Source of the DNA: a bacterium | Lineage (GTDB): Bacteria; Planctomycetota; UBA1135; UBA2386 | Assembly (NCBI GenBank): GCA_030432695.1 | Contig: JAUILN010000024.1 | Span: 1-64,000 of the forward strand | DNA: 64,000 nt | Reading direction: 5' to 3' | Shown: piece by piece, positions 58,773-64,000 of the stretch | Numbering within the stretch: position 1 is the stretch's first letter | Layout of the letters: every line of letters starts with the position of its first letter | The notes under the pieces: model-generated | Told to the model about the DNA's origin: nothing | Database searches by the model: none | What the model saw: the letters and a program-made list of their open reading frames with translations, nothing else | Position numbers and translations under genes: made by a program

Positions 58773-61391
58773 TCAATCACCCTCTCCAATCGATGACACG
58801 CTGCGCGCGCAGCGGAAGCCGAGGGAGTACTGCGCGTAGCTCCGCTCGGGGGAAAGCTTGCCGGTGGTCGCCAGGGTCCAGCCGTGCGCGCGCGAGGTCC
58901 AATCTCCACCCACGCGCATCCGCTCGTCGGCCCGGAACAGGAACATGCCGGTCGCTCGGTCGAGTTCGAAGCCCGGCGACTCGGTCCACTCGGCGACGTT
59001 GCCGAGCATGTGCAGCAGGCCTTCGGGCGTGCGCGCGTCGAGGACGCGCGGGTCGTCGAGGCCGCGCACGGGCCAGGCCCGCTCCACGTAGGCGAGCCAC
59101 TCGGCGTCGTCCCCCACCAAGGAGACTGCGGGGAAATCGACGTTGCCGGCATAGGCGTCGCCGCCCTGCGGGAAGCGACGTCCGTCGGGTCCAGGACCAC
59201 GAGCGGCGAGCAGCCACTCGGCAACGGTCGGCAAGCGCTTGCCGGCCCATTCGGCGTAGGCGCGCGCGTCGTCCCAACCGATCCAGGTGACCGGGAGGTC
59301 GTCGTGCTCCGGACCGAGTCGATCCCAATACCTCGGGCTCGGATGGTCGGTGGCTTCGAGGAAGGCCCGATACTCGCGGTTGGAGACCTCCGCCTCGTCG
59401 ATCCAGAACGAGGGCACGTCGATGGGGCGATTGAACACCGCGATGTGCGGCCGGTCGGGTTCGCGGAGGAACAGCTCCGCGCGGGGGATCCGGACCATGC
59501 CCTCGAGGGCCGTCCTCGACCGCCGGAAGCGCAGCCGGACCGTTTCGGGATCCCGGCCGGTGCGTAGGTCGCGGGTCAGCTCGATCGGGTGGAAGCCCGC
59601 GGCTTCGACGGTCAGGCGCCAGAAGCCGGGCCCGAGTGCGACGGGATTCGTCGGGATGTTGTCGACGGTGAGCTGCACCGGACCCGGCATGCCGGTGCGA
59701 TGGTCGATCTTCCGAGCCGTGAACCGGACCGGCATTGCCGCGGATGGGCCATCGCCTACGGTCTCGAAGCCGATGCGCAGCAGATATCCGTCGAGGAGTG
59801 ACGCGCGTGCCGACCTGGAGTCCGACTTCTCGGACTTCGGGAACACCAGCTCCATACGCTGCCGGAGTTGCGACTCCCGCTGGAACGCCAGCGGATCCAG
59901 CGGCTCGCCACGGCTGGCCGCGAGCAGCATCTCGCTCTCGATCCTCTCGGCTTCCGACTGCCACGATTCCAATGCTCCGGCCAGGCGGTTGCGCGCGTAC
60001 TCGATATCCGCTCCCAGCGCCCTGGTCGGGAAGTGCGTCACGAGTCGGTCCAGGTCGGATCGCAGCCCTCGCAGCATGAGCGGATCGCACTCCTCCCAAT
60101 CGGACTCCGCCATCGCCATCTCGACCGAGGCGACCAGGTGATCCCGTTCGACACGCCACGCCAACTCGTACCAGACCCAACTCGCCAACCCGACCACCAG
60201 GAGCGCCGCACCGACCCCGGCCGTCCAGCGGTGACGACGCGACCAGTCCATCGCCCTGCGCCACGGCCCCCGCCCCCGGGCGAGCGGTTCCCGGTGGTCC
60301 AGGAACCGCTGCAGGTCGTCGGCCAGCGCCGCCGCGTCCCGATAGCGATCGTCCGGGTCGCGCGCCATCGCCCGTTCGCAGATGTTCTGCAACCCGCGAG
60401 GCACGTCACCATTGAGCCGCCGCACCGCGGTGGGCGCCGACTCCATGATGCTCCGTCGCACGTCGATCTCGGTCTCGCCATCGAACGGCCGCGCGAGCGT
60501 GAGCATCTCGTAGAGCACGACGCCGAGCGAGTACACGTCGGTGCGATGATCGACCCCACGGCTCAGCGAGCGAGCCTGCTCGGGGCTCATGTAATGCCAC
60601 GTCCCGCCCACCTCGTTGGTGTGCGTCAGCGCACCGAGGCTCTCGTCGCGCGCGAGACCGAAGTCACCGATCTTCACGTGCAGGTCGCGGTCGAGCAGCA
60701 GGTTGGCCGGCTTCACGTCGCGGTGGACGATCTTGAGTTCGTGCGCCGCGTGCAGCGCGCGCGCGACGTCGCGGCAGGTGCGCGCCACGAAGGTGGTGTG
60801 TCCCTGCTGGCCCGGCGCAGGGATGCTCGGCTCCGGATCGTTCGGCAACCGCCGCTTCCGCAGCAGGTCGATCTGCCTCTGCAGGTCGGAGCCCTCGACG
60901 AGTTCCATTGCGAACCAGTGCTCGTTGCCGGCCACGCCGTCGACGATGACCTGCACGACGTGGGGGTGGTGCAGGCGGGCGATCCGGCGCGGCTCGCGGC
61001 GAAAGCGCTCGAGTTCTGCAGCGGTGGTGGTCAGCCCACGGGTCAACACCTTGACCGCGACGTGACGCCCCAGACTGGGCTGCCACGCGCGGTAGACGGC
61101 CGCCATCCCACCGCGACCGATCTCCTCGGCCAGCTCGAACTCGCCGAGCCGCACCACGGAACGCTCTCCGCCCGCCGCGGCAGTCGTCCTGCCGACCGTC
61201 TTCGCATCCGCCCTCGGCCGCAGGCGCACTTCGTCGTCCGAGGCATCGATCTCCAACAACGCGGCGACCTCGGCACGGAGTTCCTCGTCGCCGGCACAGA
61301 GTTCGTCGAGTCGCGCCGACTGCGCCGCCGGCTCGAGCGAGGCCACCTCGGCGAAGATGCGCTCGACGTCGGCCGGATCGGGCGCGGTCAT
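58773..61391 (-). CDS. Membrane Ser/Thr protein kinase with C-terminal FGE-fold domain
   Basis: 872 residues. An N-terminal helical segment (~5-48, LCAGDEELRAEVAALLE) as found in many sigma-linked kinases is followed by the kinase domain (~82-365): EIGRGGMAAVY, Lys114 in VAVK, catalytic loop HRDVKPAN, DFG, GTWHYMSPEQ. A membrane helix (~390-415) leads to an outer part ending in an FGE/SUMF1-like domain (~640-865: FWIDEAEVSNREYRAFL, LPTVAEWLLAARG, LGNVAEWTES, LGFRCA). The FGE cysteine pair is missing, so it is a binding module rather than a formylglycine enzyme. It is coupled to the sigma gene (ATGA overlap). The kinase motifs are complete. Confidence 0.93.
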   Translation of the reverse strand: MTAPDPADVERIFAEVASLEPAAQSARLDELCAGDEELRAEVAALLEIDASDDEVRLRPRADAKTVGRTTAAAGGERSVVRLGEFELAEEIGRGGMAAVYRAWQPSLGRHVAVKVLTRGLTTTAAELERFRREPRRIARLHHPHVVQVIVDGVAGNEHWFAMELVEGSDLQRQIDLLRKRRLPNDPEPSIPAPGQQGHTTFVARTCRDVARALHAAHELKIVHRDVKPANLLLDRDLHVKIGDFGLARDESLGALTHTNEVGGTWHYMSPEQARSLSRGVDHRTDVYSLGVVLYEMLTLARPFDGETEIDVRRSIMESAPTAVRRLNGDVPRGLQNICERAMARDPDDRYRDAAALADDLQRFLDHREPLARGRGPWRRAMDWSRRHRWTAGVGAALLVVGLASWVWYELAWRVERDHLVASVEMAMAESDWEECDPLMLRGLRSDLDRLVTHFPTRALGADIEYARNRLAGALESWQSEAERIESEMLLAASRGEPLDPLAFQRESQLRQRMELVFPKSEKSDSRSARASLLDGYLLRIGFETVGDGPSAAMPVRFTARKIDHRTGMPGPVQLTVDNIPTNPVALGPGFWRLTVEAAGFHPIELTRDLRTGRDPETVRLRFRRSRTALEGMVRIPRAELFLREPDRPHIAVFNRPIDVPSFWIDEAEVSNREYRAFLEATDHPSPRYWDRLGPEHDDLPVTWIGWDDARAYAEWAGKRLPTVAEWLLAARGPGPDGRRFPQGGDAYAGNVDFPAVSLVGDDAEWLAYVERAWPVRGLDDPRVLDARTPEGLLHMLGNVAEWTESPGFELDRATGMFLFRADERMRVGGDWTSRAHGWTLATTGKLSPERSYAQYSLGFRCARSVSSIGEGD

Positions 61392-62062
61392 GTTCCGAGC
61401 CTCTTGATCAGCCAGGCCCGGGCGAAGCGCCAGGCCATCGCCGCCTCATGCGGAGTCAGGCCGAGCAGCTCGCCCGACTCCGCCACCGTGCGACCACCGA
61501 ACAGGTGCAAGTTGGCGATCTCCGCGGCGGGCCCCTGCGCGCTGGTCCGCTCGAGGATCTCGAGGGCCTCGACCAGATCGAGGATGTCGGTCTGGGTCAG
61601 GGACTCGAACTCCACCAGGTCGGATTCGAGCTCGACCAACAGCTCGACGGGGATCCGCTTGCCGGCGCGCTTGCGACGCGCATGGTCGACGAGCACGTGG
61701 CGCATCGCGCGCGCGGCGGTCCGGAGGAAGTGCGCACGGTCGTTCCAGCGCGGATCGCCGGAGCTGCACATCTTGATCCACATCTCGCCGACGAGCGCGG
61801 TCGGCTGAAGGGTGTGCGAGCGGCTCTCGCCCCGGAAGATCCGCCCCGCCACGAACCGCAACTCCCGGTAGAGCTCCGTGAAGTCCGACGCATCGGCGAT
61901 GCCGAACGAGCCGCACTCGCCGTCGTCCTGGTCGTCGTTCTGGTCGGCGTCCGGCGACCGCTCCGCTTCCTTCGACACACCATCGAGGAATCGGAGCACG
62001 CGGGCCGCTCGGGGCTCGCGGGGCTCCTCGTCGGCATTCTGGGGTTCGGGTTCGGCGTGCAT
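61388..62062 (-). CDS. ECF-type sigma factor (planctomycete Sigma70_ECF class)
   Basis: 224 residues with an acidic, poorly conserved N-terminal ~60 residues. Region 2 is at FTELYRELRFVAGRIFRGE, followed by HTLQPTALVGEMWIKM and HFLRTAARAMRHVLVDHARRKRAGKR, the hallmark of this sigma class. Region 4 is EIANLHLFGGRTVAESGELLGL. It is the first gene of the four-gene leftward operon and overlaps the kinase by four bases. A hairpin CCTGC/GCAGG lies in its short leader. It probably directs RNA polymerase to genes responding to the signal sensed by the kinase. Confidence 0.93.
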   Translation of the reverse strand: MHAEPEPQNADEEPREPRAARVLRFLDGVSKEAERSPDADQNDDQDDGECGSFGIADASDFTELYRELRFVAGRIFRGESRSHTLQPTALVGEMWIKMCSSGDPRWNDRAHFLRTAARAMRHVLVDHARRKRAGKRIPVELLVELESDLVEFESLTQTDILDLVEALEILERTSAQGPAAEIANLHLFGGRTVAESGELLGLTPHEAAMAWRFARAWLIKRLGT

Positions 62063-62116
62063 GGGATGGGTCCCTGCCTGCCAAAACGCAGGATCCGGAC
62101 GGTCGGGAGGAGGGCG

Positions 62117-62141
62117 GGCGATTTATCGTGCACGAATCGCC
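62117..62141. repeat. Perfect inverted repeat upstream of the sigma operon
   Basis: GGCGATT (62117-62123) and AATCGCC (62135-62141) flank an 11-base centre that contains the palindrome CGTGCACG. It lies between the DUF1501 gene end and the sigma start, about 55 bases upstream of the latter. There is no T-run on either side, so it is more likely a binding site or RNA hairpin than a terminator. Confidence 0.45.
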
Positions 62142-62204
62142 AAGTGTCCGCGACCCCCCCATGCCACCGGGCCGCAGGGCAGCGGCACCGCCGAGCGGAA
62201 GTCC

Positions 62205-63653
62205 TTATGAGACCACGCCCTCGACGACCTTCGGATCCGCCTCCGGCCCGATCCAGCGCTGCTCCAGCCCTTGGAACGGGAAGCTGATCCGGTGCGCATC
62301 GAGACCCAGCGCGTCGAAGATCGTGCACTGCAGGTCGCGCACCGAGACCGGGTCCTCGACGATCGTCGACCCGAACTCGTCGGTCGCGCCGTGCACGTGA
62401 CCGCGCTTGGTGCCCCCACCCGCCAGCCACACCGTGAAGGCGTCGGGGTGATGGTCGCGGCCGAGGAACTTCGAGCCGCCGCGCTTCTCGTTCATCGAGG
62501 TGCGGCCGAACTCACCCGACCAGACCACCAGCGTGTCGTCGAGCAGGCCGCGGCGCTCCAGGTCGAGGACCAATGCAGCCTGCGCCTGGTCGACCCGTCG
62601 ACACTGGTCGGGCAGCGCGGTCAGCAGGTCGTCGTGGGAGCCGGTGCCGTGCACGTCCCAGCCCCAGTCGAACAGCTCGATGTAACGCACGCCGCGCTCG
62701 ACCAGGCGGCGCGCCAACAGGCAGTTGTTGGCGAAGCTCTTGCGCCCCGGCTCGGCGCCGTACATCGCCAGGGTCTCGGCCGACTCGCTCCGCAGATCCA
62801 CCGCCTCGGGCACCGCCATCTGCATGCGGAAGGCGAGCTCATACTGCTCGGTGCGCGCCAGCGTCTCCGGGTCCTGCACCGCGGCGTGCTCGCGCGCGTT
62901 GAGCTTCGCGATCGCGTCGAGCACCCGCCGCCGGCTGCCGCGGTCCATGCCGGGCGGATCCGACAGGTAGAGCACCGGATCACCCTCGCCGCGCAGCAGC
63001 ACGCCCTGGTGCTCGCTCGGCAGGAAGCCGGAACCCCACAGGCTCTTGCCGCCGGTCGGGTCGGCGGTGCCCGACAGCATCACCACGAAGGTCGGCAGGT
63101 CGCGGTTCAACGTGCCCAGTCCCCAACTCACCCAGGCGCCGCCACCCGCCGCACCGAAGTTGGCGTTGCCGGTGCACATCAACAGGTCGGCCGGCGCGTG
63201 GTTGAACTGGTCGGTGTGCATCGACCGGATCTGGGTCGTCAGGTCGGCGATGCGGCCGAAGTGCGGCAGGAGCTCGCTGACCCACTCGCCGCGCTGACCC
63301 GCGCGGTAGAAGCCGTGCTGCGAGCCGAGCAGGGTCGGATGACCGCGGGTGAAGGCCAACCGCTTGCCGGCGAACATCGACTCCGGTGCCGGCTGGCCAT
63401 GGCGCCGCTCGAGTTCGGGCTTGCGATCGAACAGGTCCATCTGCGGCGGCGCGCCGGACATGTGTAGCCAGATCACGCTCTTGGCGCGCGGCTGGTGGTG
63501 CGGACCGTGTGGGCGGCCGGGATGCGCGTCGGGGCGCAGGCGGGTGGCGCCCGCGAGGTCGGTGAGCGCGATCGCGCCGAGGCCGAGGCCGCAGTCGCCG
63601 AGGAATTGGCGACGGGTGCGGGTGGCGCGCAGTTCTGGGCGAGGATCGGTCAT
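62205..63653 (-). CDS. DUF1501 family protein (Tat-exported)
   Basis: 482 residues. The Tat-like leader RTRRQFLGDCGLGLGAIAL near the N-terminus points to export. The sulfatase/alkaline-phosphatase-like fold typical of DUF1501 is seen in IWLHMSGAPPQMDLFD, FNHAPADLLMCTGN, WSGEFGRTSMNEKRGG and GRDHHPDAFTVWLAGGG. In Planctomycetota DUF1501 genes come paired with DUF1549/DUF1553 genes; the overlap of four bases with the upstream gene confirms this here. The substrate is not known. Confidence 0.95.
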   Translation of the reverse strand: MTDPRPELRATRTRRQFLGDCGLGLGAIALTDLAGATRLRPDAHPGRPHGPHHQPRAKSVIWLHMSGAPPQMDLFDRKPELERRHGQPAPESMFAGKRLAFTRGHPTLLGSQHGFYRAGQRGEWVSELLPHFGRIADLTTQIRSMHTDQFNHAPADLLMCTGNANFGAAGGGAWVSWGLGTLNRDLPTFVVMLSGTADPTGGKSLWGSGFLPSEHQGVLLRGEGDPVLYLSDPPGMDRGSRRRVLDAIAKLNAREHAAVQDPETLARTEQYELAFRMQMAVPEAVDLRSESAETLAMYGAEPGRKSFANNCLLARRLVERGVRYIELFDWGWDVHGTGSHDDLLTALPDQCRRVDQAQAALVLDLERRGLLDDTLVVWSGEFGRTSMNEKRGGSKFLGRDHHPDAFTVWLAGGGTKRGHVHGATDEFGSTIVEDPVSVRDLQCTIFDALGLDAHRISFPFQGLEQRWIGPEADPKVVEGVVS

Positions 63654-64000
63654 GGGCGGGTCACCACCGCGTCGAGGTTGAGCAGCGCGTTGGCGACGCA
63701 GGTCCAGGCCGCGGCTTCGGCGGGGTCGAGACCGGCGGGCAAGGGGCCGAGCGGGTCGGTCGCCAGCTCGCGGGCATCCCCTGCGTGGATGGCGTAGTGG
63801 GCCCGCTCGCTGCGGTAGAGCGCCAGCAGCGCGTCGTGCTCCTCCGGATGGGGCTCGCGGAGCAGCAGCGTCCGCACCGCCCAGCGGATCCGTTCGGGAG
63901 CGACCACGCCGCCCTCGGTGACGATGCGCCGCGCCAGCGCCTGCGCGGCCTCGACGAACACCGGATCGTTGAGGGTCACGAAGGCCTGCAGCGGCGTGTT
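63650..64000 (-). CDS. DUF1553 family protein, C-terminal part (cut by window end)
   Basis: The reading frame enters from the right edge (NTPLQAF, then VTLNDPVFVEAAQALARR) and ends at 63650 after about 117 residues. This is the characteristic end of DUF1549/DUF1553 (PSCyt/PSD) proteins, including CVANALLNLDAVVTRP. Such large proteins often carry an N-terminal cytochrome-type domain, which would be outside the window. The stop overlaps the DUF1501 start by four bases (ATGA), so they form one operon. Confidence 0.93.
   Translation of the reverse strand, partial: NTPLQAFVTLNDPVFVEAAQALARRIVTEGGVVAPERIRWAVRTLLLREPHPEEHDALLALYRSERAHYAIHAGDARELATDPLGPLPAGLDPAEAAAWTCVANALLNLDAVVTRP

Noticed and set aside
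62117..62141. Inverted repeat as terminator of the DUF1501 operon
   Set aside because: No T-run follows the stem on the relevant strand.

Overview
The window is very GC-rich DNA from a bacterium that is most likely a deep-branching member of the Planctomycetota. Three things point there. The first ~73 bases are the 5' end of a 16S rRNA gene (minus strand) with a planctomycete-like start. The right end carries the DUF1501 + DUF1553 pair typical of the phylum. ECF sigma / Ser-Thr kinase / FGE-fold proteins, sulfatase, CE15 esterase, carboxypeptidase-regulatory and LamG-like secreted proteins fill much of the rest. Several genes start at TTG or GTG and many lack a clear Shine-Dalgarno sequence. 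No CRISPR array, transposase, integrase or reverse transcriptase was seen.

Region 1 (1-617): 16S rRNA 5' end, its leader with a boxA-like element, and a promoter. Region 2 (618-22732): surface-polysaccharide island. A same-strand run from 15835 down to 1608 encodes a WbpI-like epimerase, the Wzm/Wzt ABC exporter, a methyltransferase-coiled-coil-glycosyltransferase fusion, two further GT-B glycosyltransferases, an AsnB-type amidotransferase and the WbpD/WbpE/WbpB enzymes for a 2,3-diacetamido-uronic acid. It is flanked by a GDP-fucose-synthase-like protein that has lost its catalytic residues, a sulfatase, two GT2 enzymes, a GT-C-like membrane protein and a degenerate nucleotidyltransferase. 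The fusion next to Wzt resembles the WbdD terminator/ruler logic of ABC-exported O antigens.

Region 3 (22733-28760): polyphosphate kinase with a highly structured upstream region, RNase D, a gene-poor 0.66 kb stretch, a secreted LamG-like protein, and tRNA-Asp with its own promoter and terminator. Region 4 (28843-42598): a secreted FG-GAP protein with a possible beta-pore-type domain, a sigma factor coupled to a membrane kinase with a non-catalytic FGE-fold sensor, a DHH-like protein, and secreted regulatory-domain and propeller-PDZ proteins. Region 5 (42738-53730): DUF262/DUF1524 (GmrSD-type) protein, a beta/gamma-crystallin-PI-PLC-like secreted protein, a tricorn-type protease, a secreted unknown, a GDSL hydrolase and exonuclease I. 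Region 6 (53727-64000): two tandem LacI-family regulators beside a CE15 esterase, a four-gene operon (ECF sigma, kinase-FGE, two unknowns), and the DUF1501/DUF1553 pair running off the end.

Functions are assigned by reading motifs by eye. No database search was possible, so domain borders are approximate.
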